From NCBI GenBank assembly GCA_964509205.1, contig CAZDVW010000005.1, positions 12,840 through 76,839 of the forward strand: DNA of 64,000 nt, in the 5' to 3' direction. The notes under the pieces are model-generated. The model was given only the letters and a program-made list of their open reading frames with translations. It did not search any database and was not told the origin of the DNA. Both the position numbers and the translations under genes were made by a program. Source of the stretch: Duodenibacillus sp964509205. Its GTDB lineage: Bacteria; Pseudomonadota; Gammaproteobacteria; Burkholderiales; Burkholderiaceae_F. This document shows positions 1-6,594 of this stretch, in pieces (within the stretch, counting starts at the first letter, position 1; the number at the start of each line of letters is the position of its first letter).

Positions 1-676
1 AATCCAGTCCCATCAAAACATAGTTTCGAATCAAGTCAGATTCAGACAACTCTTTACCAGTGGAATTCAAACTCTCGAAAATTGCCTGTGCATCATCAAT
101 AGAACGATCCAGCGTAATGTTTACGATCTGCAACTTGCCGATCGACTCGTACACCTCTGCAGGCTGCAATTCCTTATCTAGTATCCTTTCGGTGAAAAAA
201 CTATAGTTGTTGAGCAATCTTGAATGGGTATCACCCGAAAAAGGCTTGCCTTCTATAAGACCAATCAGAATGTCTCGATCCGTTTCTGTCAGAAGCAACT
301 TGTACCGCTCATCACCACTTTCATACGCATTTTTTAAAAGCGTATTATCGATGCGACCGACATTGATGGTGGTATCGCTTGGATTCTTTATTGCGTAATC
401 ACGCAAAGCGAGCAAAAGCAATGTCAGTGTCGTCATTCGTTGCTGACCATCTATGATCATGTACTTTTGGACTCCCGTTGGCATTGCCTGCTCGATGATA
501 TTCACGATAGAACCGACAAAATGACCAACTTTGCCTTTTTTTTGCATCTCAACAATGTCATTCCAGAGCCTTGAGCACTGTTGCTTATCCCAACTGTAAA
601 AGCGCTGATAGACGGGGATCAAAAATTGCTTATTGCCGTTTAGTATCTCGTAAATGTTGCCTTTACGCGCGTCCAT
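1..676 (-). CDS. DUF262 domain protein, N-terminal part (GmrSD/SspE-like), cut by window edge
   Basis: The frame is open from an ATG at 676 to the left edge (about 225 codons). Near the N-terminus it reads IPVYQRFYSWDKQQ, and about 70 residues on IDGQQRMTTL. These two motifs define the DUF262 (ParB/Srx-like) nucleotidase domain of GmrS, SspE, BrxU and related type IV or phosphorothioate-dependent restriction proteins. A clear ribosome site (GGAGTGAG) lies 2-3 bases before the ATG. In this family the IDGQQR loop binds or hydrolyses NTP, and a DUF1524 HNH nuclease often follows, but that part would lie outside the window. Many DUF262 proteins have no proven role, so a defence function is inference. 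The type I restriction operon 10 kb away gives mild contextual support. Confidence 0.8.
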   Translation of the reverse strand, partial: MDARKGNIYEILNGNKQFLIPVYQRFYSWDKQQCSRLWNDIVEMQKKGKVGHFVGSIVNIIEQAMPTGVQKYMIIDGQQRMTTLTLLLLALRDYAIKNPSDTTINVGRIDNTLLKNAYESGDERYKLLLTETDRDILIGLIEGKPFSGDTHSRLLNNYSFFTERILDKELQPAEVYESIGKLQIVNITLDRSIDDAQAIFESLNSTGKELSESDLIRNYVLMGLD

Positions 677-801
677 AACTCACTCCAAGAATTCTTCTCT
701 TTTAAGAGCGCAAATTCCTTCTTAGTCCCCGCTTGAGCAGATATATCCGAAAGAAATCAAACGCCCTAGCGCTCGATTGGGATTTTGTCAAAAAAAGCGC
801 G
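677..801. other. Short gap between DUF262 gene and rlmD
   Basis: About 125 bases between the upstream end of the DUF262 gene and the 3' end of rlmD, both on the minus strand. I see no convincing terminator hairpin. It should contain the promoter of the DUF262 gene. Confidence 0.3.
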
Positions 802-2172
802 TTAAGGATTGGTTTCTTTAGCCGGTTCAATGAGCGCAATGCTCTCGACATGTCCCGTGTGCGGGAACATGTTCATGATTCCGGCCTGAAGAACGCGCCA
901 GTTTCCCGTGTGAACCAGGATAGCCAAGTCACGCGCGAGCGTTGCCGGATTGCACGAAACATACACAACGCGCGGCGGCTTGCGGCGGGTTTGTGCCAGA
1001 ACGTGCGCTAAAGCTTCTGCGCCTTCTCTCGGCGGATCGATCAACACGCGGTCGATTCCGTGCATGGTCTCCCAAAGCGCATCCCAGTCGGCCTCGCTCC
1101 AGGTAAACAAATTTCTCGCAATGAAATCCGTTTTCTCAGAAACGCCGTTTAACTGAGCCGCCGCACGAGCACGAGCGACCAGCCCGTCGCTTCCCTCCAA
1201 GCCTGTGACAAAAGCCGAACGCTTGGCAAGCGCCATCGTGAAATTGCCCAGTCCGCAGAAGAAATCGGCAACGCGGCTCTGCGGCTCAACGCCCAAAAGA
1301 CGCACCGCCCGCGAGACCATCGCTTCGTTCATTTGGTGATTGACCTGCGTAAAGTCCGTCGGCATAAAAGGAATTTCGACGCCGAACTCTCGAAGGCGAA
1401 GCTTTAAGGCATGCCGGTCTTCCTCACAAATCGGATAGGCTGACTCCGGCCCCTTGGGCTGAAGCCAGGCATCGAATTGAAGGCGAGAAGCCGCCTCACG
1501 GATTTTGTCCATATCCGAATCCGTCAAGGGCTCCAAGTTTCGAAAGACCAAGGCTGTTTTATCGCCTGCCACCGCCGCCTCAATCTGCGGGATGCGATCC
1601 GGCCGTGAAAGCGATCCGACCAAGGTGCGAAGGTCTCCGAGCATATCCGAGAGCTTCTTCGGAAGAATCCGACAAACGCGCATGTCGGCCACATAGCTCG
1701 AGTGTTTCTCGTGAAAGCCAACAAGAACGCCGCCTTTTTTCTCAACAAAACGCACCGTTAACCGAGCTCTGTGCCGATACTGCCAGTCCGGTCCGTGAAT
1801 CGGCGCCAAAATTCTTTCGGGAACAACTTTTCCGATGTGCCAAAGCGTGTCAAGAAGAACCCGTTGCTTGAAAGCGACCTGCGCGAACGGATCAATGTGC
1901 TGCATGGCACATCCGCCGCAACTTCCGGGTTCCATGCCAAAGTGCGGACAGGCGGGCTCTGCGCGCATGAAGGACTCGCGATGAATCTTAACAACGCGCC
2001 CGACCTCAAAGGACGGCTTGTTGCGAAGCCGCTCATAAGTCACGAGCTCTCCGGGCAAAGCGCCTTCAACAAAAACGACTTTGCCCTCTCGCCGTCCGAC
2101 GCCTCGGCCTTCGGCATCGAGACGCTCCACTTCAAGCTGCGCCTGCACGCGCTCTTTCATCGCCCTGGCCAT
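802..2172 (-). CDS. rlmD: 23S rRNA (uracil-1939-C5)-methyltransferase RlmD
   Basis: Uses SAM to methylate U1939 of 23S rRNA. The protein is 456 residues, a normal length. It starts with a TRAM RNA-binding domain (about residues 8-65, LDAEGRGVGRREGKV). Next come the iron-sulphur cysteines CPHF..SCGGC with a fourth in MRVCRIL; the spacing between the first two is longer than usual. A Rossmann SAM domain follows (DFFCGLGNFT), then the catalytic cysteine in YVSCNPATLARDL. The start could be the ATG at 2172 or the one four codons later at 2160; neither has a strong ribosome site. It lies 7 bases after nlpD and is the last gene of a surE-nlpD-rlmD operon. Family assignment is firm. Confidence 0.95.
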   Translation of the reverse strand: MARAMKERVQAQLEVERLDAEGRGVGRREGKVVFVEGALPGELVTYERLRNKPSFEVGRVVKIHRESFMRAEPACPHFGMEPGSCGGCAMQHIDPFAQVAFKQRVLLDTLWHIGKVVPERILAPIHGPDWQYRHRARLTVRFVEKKGGVLVGFHEKHSSYVADMRVCRILPKKLSDMLGDLRTLVGSLSRPDRIPQIEAAVAGDKTALVFRNLEPLTDSDMDKIREAASRLQFDAWLQPKGPESAYPICEEDRHALKLRLREFGVEIPFMPTDFTQVNHQMNEAMVSRAVRLLGVEPQSRVADFFCGLGNFTMALAKRSAFVTGLEGSDGLVARARAAAQLNGVSEKTDFIARNLFTWSEADWDALWETMHGIDRVLIDPPREGAEALAHVLAQTRRKPPRVVYVSCNPATLARDLAILVHTGNWRVLQAGIMNMFPHTGHVESIALIEPAKETNP

Positions 2173-2179
2173 AATGCTT

Positions 2180-3067
2180 TTATTCGCTTAAGAAGGGAAT
2201 CGGATCGATGGGCTTGCCCTGTCGGACTTCAAAACGCAACTTCACGCGATCGGAATCCGTCTGTCCCATTTCGGCGATCTGCTGACCGGCTCGAACGCTC
2301 TCGTTGGTTCGAACAAGAACCCTTGAATTGTTTCCGTACACGGTAATAAGCGGCGTATTGCCCTTTCCCGGCAAACGAATATTGTGGCGAACGATCACGA
2401 ATTTGCCGTAGCCGGGCGTGTTGCTGCCGACGTACTGCACCGTTCCGTCCAAAACAGCACAAACGGGGTCTCCGGCCGTTCCGGCAATATCAATGCCCAT
2501 CTTCGTTTCTTTAAAGGTTGCAATGACGTCACCCTTGGCCGGCCAGATAAAGTGAATATCGCCGCGGGCGGCCGCCTCTCGCGCCGCCGCTTGTTCGGCA
2601 ATCTGGCGCTGAGCGGCCTCTTCGGCCGATTCCGGACGCTTGGCCTGCTCAACGGTCGGCGCCGTCTGACCGAGCGAAGCCTCCTGTTGCTCTTCGGCGG
2701 CACTCTTCGGGATCTTCAGTTCCTGACCGATCGAGAGCGTCGTCGGATCCGTAATGCCGTTTAGCCGCTGCAGTTCTCGCGGATTGACGCCATAGCGCAC
2801 GCCGATGTTGTAAAGCGTATCGCCGCTGCTGACGACGTGCACGCGGCCGCTGTCAACCGGAGCCCGCTCTGCGGTCAAATGCGTCGGAGCCGGCTTAACC
2901 TCATCGGGCACGTCGATGGCAAAAGACTCTGTCTGAACCTCTTCAGGCTTTGTCAGCGCATCGTACGTTCCGGTTCTGTCCTCAATCGGAGCCATGATGC
3001 TCACCGAAGAGCAGCCCGAGATCAGTGCCGCAAGAGCCGCACTGCAAATCAAGACAACACGTTTCAC
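2180..3067 (-). CDS. nlpD: Murein hydrolase activator NlpD (LysM plus degenerate M23 lipoprotein)
   Basis: A 295-residue outer-membrane lipoprotein. The signal peptide ends in the lipobox LISGC. One LysM domain (about 75-120, SGDTLYNIGVRYG) binds peptidoglycan, followed by an Ala/Glu-rich linker and a C-terminal M23 fold. The zinc ligands of active M23 peptidases are missing: MGIDIAG stands where GxHxxxD is expected, LRFE where HxH would be. This matches E. coli NlpD, which activates the AmiC amidase rather than cutting murein; an amiC gene lies at 54.3 kb. The start is a GTG with GAGGAG 10 bases upstream. It lies between surE (13 bases) and rlmD (7 bases). Confidence 0.93.
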   Translation of the reverse strand: MKRVVLICSAALAALISGCSSVSIMAPIEDRTGTYDALTKPEEVQTESFAIDVPDEVKPAPTHLTAERAPVDSGRVHVVSSGDTLYNIGVRYGVNPRELQRLNGITDPTTLSIGQELKIPKSAAEEQQEASLGQTAPTVEQAKRPESAEEAAQRQIAEQAAAREAAARGDIHFIWPAKGDVIATFKETKMGIDIAGTAGDPVCAVLDGTVQYVGSNTPGYGKFVIVRHNIRLPGKGNTPLITVYGNNSRVLVRTNESVRAGQQIAEMGQTDSDRVKLRFEVRQGKPIDPIPFLSE

Positions 3068-3080
3068 TGTTTGTTTCTCC

Positions 3081-3830
3081 TCACTTCAATCCGAGCCGAC
3101 GAGAAATCTCGCATTCGGATCTTAAATCCGTCCAATCAATTCTAAGGGGTGTGACGGAAACATAGCCGGATTGCACCGCTTCAAAATCGGTTCCGGACCC
3201 GTTATCCGTCGGACGCCCCTGTTTTCCGAAAAGAAACCGCTGCTGCGCCCCGTCCCTGCCGTCGGCGACGCAGACCTCTGAGGGTTCGCGTCTGCCGAGA
3301 CGCGTCAGGCGAATGCCTCGCAACGCAGAAAAAGGAAGGTTCGGAATGTTCACATTTAAGAAAACCGGGCTTTCCGTTTCTTCCTTTAAGAGCCGCTCAA
3401 CCAGACTTTTTGTGATGCTTGCGGCCGCTTCCAAATGCTCCCAGCCCGATTCAATCTGACTGACGGCCAAGGCGCTTACGCCGAAAACAGGTCCTTCTTT
3501 AGCCGCTCCGACCGTTCCGGAATACAAAACGTCTTCTCCGAGATTTTTTCCGCCGTTAATGCCGGCGATGACAAGATCGGGTTTGTCTTTCAAAAAACCG
3601 GTAAAAGCCAAATGCACGCAATCGGCGGGAGTCCCGTCTGCGGCATAGACCCCAGGGGCAATCTCGCTGACGGCCACAGAGCGATCCAAGGTGATCGCAC
3701 CCGAGGCCGCACTCTTATTGCGATCCGGAGCAATGACGGTGATGCGCGCAATTTCACGCAACGCACGCACCAGACTTTGCAGTCCCGGCGCATGAACGCC
3801 GTCGTCGTTACTGACCAAAATATGCTTCAT
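3081..3830 (-). CDS. surE: 5'/3'-nucleotidase SurE
   Basis: SurE removes phosphate from nucleoside 5'- and 3'-monophosphates and can degrade short polyphosphate; it is a cytoplasmic, metal-dependent stationary-phase enzyme. The 249-residue protein opens with MKHILVSNDDGVHAPG, whose Asp pair holds the metal. It also has SAASGAITLD and IAGINGGKNLGEDVLYSGTVGAAKEG, the conserved phosphate-binding loops (quoted in parts here). It is the first gene of the surE-nlpD-rlmD operon. In many Burkholderiales pcm lies between surE and nlpD and rpoS between nlpD and rlmD; both are absent here. Confidence 0.95.
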   Translation of the reverse strand: MKHILVSNDDGVHAPGLQSLVRALREIARITVIAPDRNKSAASGAITLDRSVAVSEIAPGVYAADGTPADCVHLAFTGFLKDKPDLVIAGINGGKNLGEDVLYSGTVGAAKEGPVFGVSALAVSQIESGWEHLEAAASITKSLVERLLKEETESPVFLNVNIPNLPFSALRGIRLTRLGRREPSEVCVADGRDGAQQRFLFGKQGRPTDNGSGTDFEAVQSGYVSVTPLRIDWTDLRSECEISRRLGLK

Positions 3831-4056
3831 TCAAACAACGTTGTTCTTTACGAAAACCAAACAGTCTGACATTGTACCGATCAGCGATCGTTCGTTTATT
3901 AAAAGGCGCAGAAAAACAAAGTGCGCCGGTTTTTCTTCGTTTGTCTTCAGTCTCTGAGAGGATTTTTTAAAGCATGCCGTTTTTTATACCGATAAGAATT
4001 CGTATGAACTGAATTAGAATTCGGCCAGGGAGTTTTTCAAAACGGAGATTTTCAAC

Positions 4057-4314
4057 ATGGATTTTCAGAGATTAACCATTTATCTGAAGGGCGGACAGAC
4101 CATTTCGGTTGACTTCAAAATTGAAGAAGCCACGAAGCTCAACGTTCAGATCGACAGCTTTATTAAAGCGCTCGGCGATCCGGCGCAAAAAGAGAAGAAC
4201 TTTCTCTTTCAAGGTGCCCGCGTCGTGCTCGTACGCGTAAGCGACGTTTCTGCCATTGACGTCGTCTCCATGACGCTCAAGGAAAAGGAAACGGCTGAAA
4301 AGCCAAAGGCGTAA
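4057..4314 (+). CDS. Small conserved-looking protein of unknown function
   Basis: An 85-residue protein I do not recognise. It is soluble with no signal peptide or membrane segment. It looks like a small beta-rich fold followed by a charged, lysine/glutamate-rich tail: MDFQRLTIYLKGGQTISVDF at the start, and VVLVRVSDVSAIDVVSM near the end. The ATG has GGAGATTTTCAAC upstream, a good ribosome site. It forms a single-gene unit: about 220 bases of free DNA precede it and a clear terminator starts about 38 bases after the stop. Codon use looks like that of its neighbours, which supports a real gene. Confidence 0.7.
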   Translation: MDFQRLTIYLKGGQTISVDFKIEEATKLNVQIDSFIKALGDPAQKEKNFLFQGARVVLVRVSDVSAIDVVSMTLKEKETAEKPKA

Positions 4315-4351
4315 TCGAGTTCATCCTGATCAGTCAAACAGCCCCGGAAAC

Positions 4352-4371
4352 AACCCGTTTTCGGGGTTTTT
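4352..4371 (+). terminator. Intrinsic terminator after the 85-residue gene
   Basis: AACCCG-TTTT-CGGGGTT followed by a run of T (4367-4371). The U-tract overlaps the stop codon of the convergent 414-residue gene. Confidence 0.75.
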
Positions 4372-5614
4372 AATGCGAGAGCCTGTCGTAGAAGCGAGCA
4401 AATGCTCCGAGCCCCGAGCGAATCAGTGCATTGATAAAGGGCTTATCCTTTAACAGAGCCACCCACGCAGGCGAATGCCGATAATAAAAACAGACAACCA
4501 TGCGCCCTAATCGGGTCTTTTTCAACACCCGATCGCGAAACCGCCGAAGAACTTGAACGTCCGGCGCGTCGTAAGACCCATACGCCATCGTGGCGATATA
4601 GCAACGCCCTTTGTCGTGCTTTTCTCGGATGCCGGCTTGAATCCCAGCAAGAATCGTCAGATTGTTTTCAATCTCGCCGCGCAATTTGTCAGTGATATCG
4701 AGCGTTAACAATCGCTTTAGGAGAACTTCCGCCTTGGCCGTTTCTGTGCGCAGCGTCTCGGTTCCCGGCGGGCAGTTCTGCATGAAATTGACATTGGCAA
4801 CGATCATCGACATGGCCTCATTGGCCACCCAACTTGAGACAAATAGATAAAGCGGCGCATCAGACCCGAGTTCGGTTTGAATCGGAACAAGAAGTTCGGC
4901 GGTTGTATCCAGAAAGCGCTGTGCACTCTTTAAAGCCATGATGGGCATCGAGCGCACGGGGCCGACATTAAAAACAGAAACCGCCAAACGCTCGTGAATG
5001 GCCAGAATGTTGCGTAAAAAAGTATCTGCCTTTTCTTCCGAGTCGATTCGGCTCAATCCCAAATCGTCAGCAAGTTTCTCATCCCGCGCCAATTCCTCAA
5101 TGAAAAGCCATGCCAGACCTGCCCGAGAAATCAATTCGCCGGGAGCCACGGCACGGGTGAAGGCATTCCTTTCTTGATCGTCGAACAACAGCCTGGCGAC
5201 CTGGCCGATTCCGCCCAAGATGTCTCCCTTCATAAAGGAAAGTGCGGCCGAATTAAGTCGAGCGGCATAGCCCTCTTTTTTGGCGTAAGCCTTCTCCGCT
5301 TTTTCGATATTGCCTTCTTTTAAATACGTAAAGGCGGCGGCGTCCGACGCTTTGCTCACGGCAAACCAGAAAAACGCGGCAGCAAGCCGTTTCCGAGGCG
5401 AATCGAGGCGCTCTTTGGCAAATTCCAACATTGCCGCACTGCGGCGGATATGCCCCAATAAATTGACGAAGTCCGTTTGATATTCAAGCGAATGATTTGT
5501 CTTCAGTGCTTCGGCAAATGCAGCTATGTGCTTTTCGATGCGTTCTGCCGAGTCATTGGAAGAAACACCGAGAATACGATAGGGATTCTGAACAAGAGAT
5601 TTAACGAGAGCCAT
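4370..5614 (-). CDS. J-like protein with C-terminal CFI-box domain, unknown function
   Basis: A 414-residue soluble protein. The N-terminus (NPYRILGVSSNDSAERIEKH) resembles the first helix of DnaJ-like domains, but the HPD tripeptide that stimulates DnaK is not visible, so co-chaperone activity is not implied. The middle is helical (about 70-340) with no motif I know. The C-terminus starts CYIATMAYGSYDAPDVQVLR and ends in a hydrophobic helix. This matches the CFI-box C-terminal domain (usual form CFIATAAYGS) found in many bacterial proteins of unknown role. It is a single-gene unit on the minus strand; its start follows about 160 bases of non-coding DNA. The function cannot be named. Confidence 0.75.
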   Translation of the reverse strand: MALVKSLVQNPYRILGVSSNDSAERIEKHIAAFAEALKTNHSLEYQTDFVNLLGHIRRSAAMLEFAKERLDSPRKRLAAAFFWFAVSKASDAAAFTYLKEGNIEKAEKAYAKKEGYAARLNSAALSFMKGDILGGIGQVARLLFDDQERNAFTRAVAPGELISRAGLAWLFIEELARDEKLADDLGLSRIDSEEKADTFLRNILAIHERLAVSVFNVGPVRSMPIMALKSAQRFLDTTAELLVPIQTELGSDAPLYLFVSSWVANEAMSMIVANVNFMQNCPPGTETLRTETAKAEVLLKRLLTLDITDKLRGEIENNLTILAGIQAGIREKHDKGRCYIATMAYGSYDAPDVQVLRRFRDRVLKKTRLGRMVVCFYYRHSPAWVALLKDKPFINALIRSGLGAFARFYDRLSH

Positions 5615-5748
5615 CGGAAATGCACGCCAAAGAAAGTGAAACGATTTTGGATTTTAAAGCACGCACTAGCTCTTTCGTACAAGGAAAGAAGCATCAGACA
5701 GTGCTTATTGGCGTGAGAATGCAATCAAATCGTTGTTGATCGTATGGA

Positions 5749-5773
5749 GCGGGGCCGAAGACCCCGCTTTTTT
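5749..5773 (+). terminator. Terminator-shaped hairpin without an obvious plus-strand gene
   Basis: GCGGGG, a 7-base loop, CCCCGC, then six T. The U-tract is on the plus strand, yet no plus-strand gene is visible between 4371 and here. On the minus strand the same hairpin would sit in the leader of the 414-residue gene or just after the small membrane-protein gene, without a U-tract. Confidence 0.6.
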
Positions 5774-5777
5774 ACGT

Positions 5778-5924
5778 CTAAGACGTCCATACGGACACTA
5801 ACAACCAAACGACAAAGGCAAATCCATACACCAGTTTATGCAGTACAACCTGCACACTAACGTTGATTTTGACTTCAACATATGGCATAGTGTCGGCATG
5901 AGATGGTTTTTTAAAGTTCATCAT
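5778..5924 (-). CDS. Small membrane protein, 48 residues, with structured leader
   Basis: I found this short gene by reading the minus strand. ATG at 5924 (a second ATG follows at once) runs 48 codons to TAG. GGAGG lies 5 bases before the first ATG. The product begins MMNFKKPSHADTMPYVEVKI, has a charged head of about 18 residues and then one hydrophobic stretch (about 29-46, LVYGFAFVVWLLVSVW), so it should be a single-pass inner-membrane protein. Family unknown. Upstream lies a strong hairpin (5935-5967), and bases 5905-5926 can fold the start codon into a second hairpin (TGAGATG/CATCTCA). A decayed copy lies 500 bp upstream. Function is open: small toxin, regulator of a membrane protein, or leader peptide are all possible. 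Confidence 0.6.
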   Translation of the reverse strand: MMNFKKPSHADTMPYVEVKINVSVQVVLHKLVYGFAFVVWLLVSVWTS

Positions 5925-6006
5925 CTCAGCCTCCAACGCTCCGTCGCCTGTAACGCTTCGGAGCGTTAGTTTTTTCCGGCTTTGTTATCAACCGTTGAAA
6001 CCAATT
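5908..6006. repeat. Near-identical ~100 bp repeat, copy 1
   Basis: This segment recurs at 6408-6504 with only a few changes. It contains the promoter-like part, the leader hairpin, the GGAGG and the start codons of the small membrane-protein gene. The flanking 130 bp downstream (minus strand) is similar but clearly more diverged. Confidence 0.85.
5935..5976. promoter_or_regulatory. Leader hairpin with two alternative pairings
   Basis: Arms AACGCTCCG (5935-5943) and CGGAGCGTT (5959-5967) pair over 9 bp. A middle segment AACGCT (5952-5957) can instead pair with the same right arm around a TCGG loop. On the minus-strand mRNA this sits directly next to the GGAGG of the small gene. On the plus strand it is followed by six T and has terminator form. 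Kept unchanged in the second copy. Confidence 0.65.
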
Positions 6007-6010
6007 TTCA
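5980..6010 (-). promoter_or_regulatory. Possible sigma-70 promoter of the small membrane-protein gene
   Basis: On the minus strand, TTGAAA, a 16-base spacer, then GATAAC, ending just before the leader hairpin. The -35-like TTGAAA is not kept in the decayed second copy. A weak match, so tentative. Confidence 0.35.
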
Positions 6011-6015
6011 ACGAT

Positions 6016-6041
6016 GATTGACCGAGACCGGGCGGTCAATC
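6016..6041. promoter_or_regulatory. Inverted repeat, candidate operator
   Basis: GATTGACCG, 8 bases, CGGTCAATC: a 9-bp perfect inverted repeat lying directly upstream of the presumed -35 of the small membrane-protein gene. It is absent from the second copy. It could be a regulator site or a hairpin. Confidence 0.45.
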
Positions 6042-6274
6042 CCTCGCTCAGAATGCCTCCTTCATTTCGAGCGGATGCGTCATTCTAACAATGTCATTTC
6101 TCTCTTACTCCCTTTTGTTTGCAACACAACCCGCTCTTCTTCCTGCCCCGAATGGATTAGGGAAAAAGACTCGTTTGCCTAGACCCTTCTGGACTCGTTA
6201 AACATTCTCCTTATTGAAGATTGGTTAAAACCTTGGAGGGAAAGAATCTGATCGTATTAAGCGAGGCTTGAATG
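6042..6274. other. Non-coding spacer between the two repeat copies
   Basis: About 230 bases in which I see no gene with a ribosome site on either strand. AT-rich with no strong hairpin. Confidence 0.4.
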
Positions 6275-6424
6275 TCCCACTTTCCATACGGACACCAACA
6301 ATCAAATGGTGTCAAACGGCAAAGATTTGCTTCACTTATGTAGTACAATGCCTTTGTTGATACTGACTCAGACTTCAACATGTGGCACGGTATCAGCATG
6401 AGATGGTTTTCTTAATTTCATCAT
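6275..6424 (-). pseudogene. Decayed second copy of the small membrane-protein gene
   Basis: Aligns with the 48-codon gene exactly 500 bp away at the start codon. GGAGG, the spacing and the first codons are kept (MMKLRKPSHADTVPHVEV), but codon 19 is TGA and two further in-frame TGA codons follow. The 3' part still aligns (TTG GTG TCC GTA TGG) after small insertions or deletions. The 5' leader hairpin is unchanged, while the body of the gene has drifted. So this is either a dead duplicate or a locus where only the leader RNA, or an 18-residue peptide, is still used. Confidence 0.6.
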
Positions 6425-6504
6425 CTCAGCCTCCAACGCTCCGTCGCCTGTAACGCTTCGGAGCGTTAGTTTTTTCGGCTTTGTTATCAACCGTTGAAAC
6501 CAAT
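6408..6504. repeat. Near-identical ~100 bp repeat, copy 2
   Basis: Second copy of the 5908-6006 segment, in the same orientation, including the 9-bp leader hairpin and the GGAGG-ATGATG start region. Confidence 0.85.
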
Positions 6505-6506
6505 CC

Positions 6507-6555
6507 CAAAGAAAACTCCCGACGCCTTATTCCTTTGAAGAGGCGACGCCGGGAG
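6507..6555 (-). terminator. Intrinsic terminator of the asparaginase gene
   Basis: On the minus strand, CTCCCG with CGTCGCCT pairs across a loop with AGGCGTCGGGAG, followed by TTTTCTTT. It lies 40-90 bases after the asparaginase stop. Confidence 0.75.
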
Positions 6556-6594
6556 AAACGCATTACCAACAAGACCGCCGAAGCGGTTTATCCG

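Noticed and set aside
5935..5967. Guanidine (mini-ykkC) riboswitch in the small-gene leader
   Set aside because: Mini-ykkC needs two hairpins with ACGR loops; the loops here are CCGA or long, so it does not fit.
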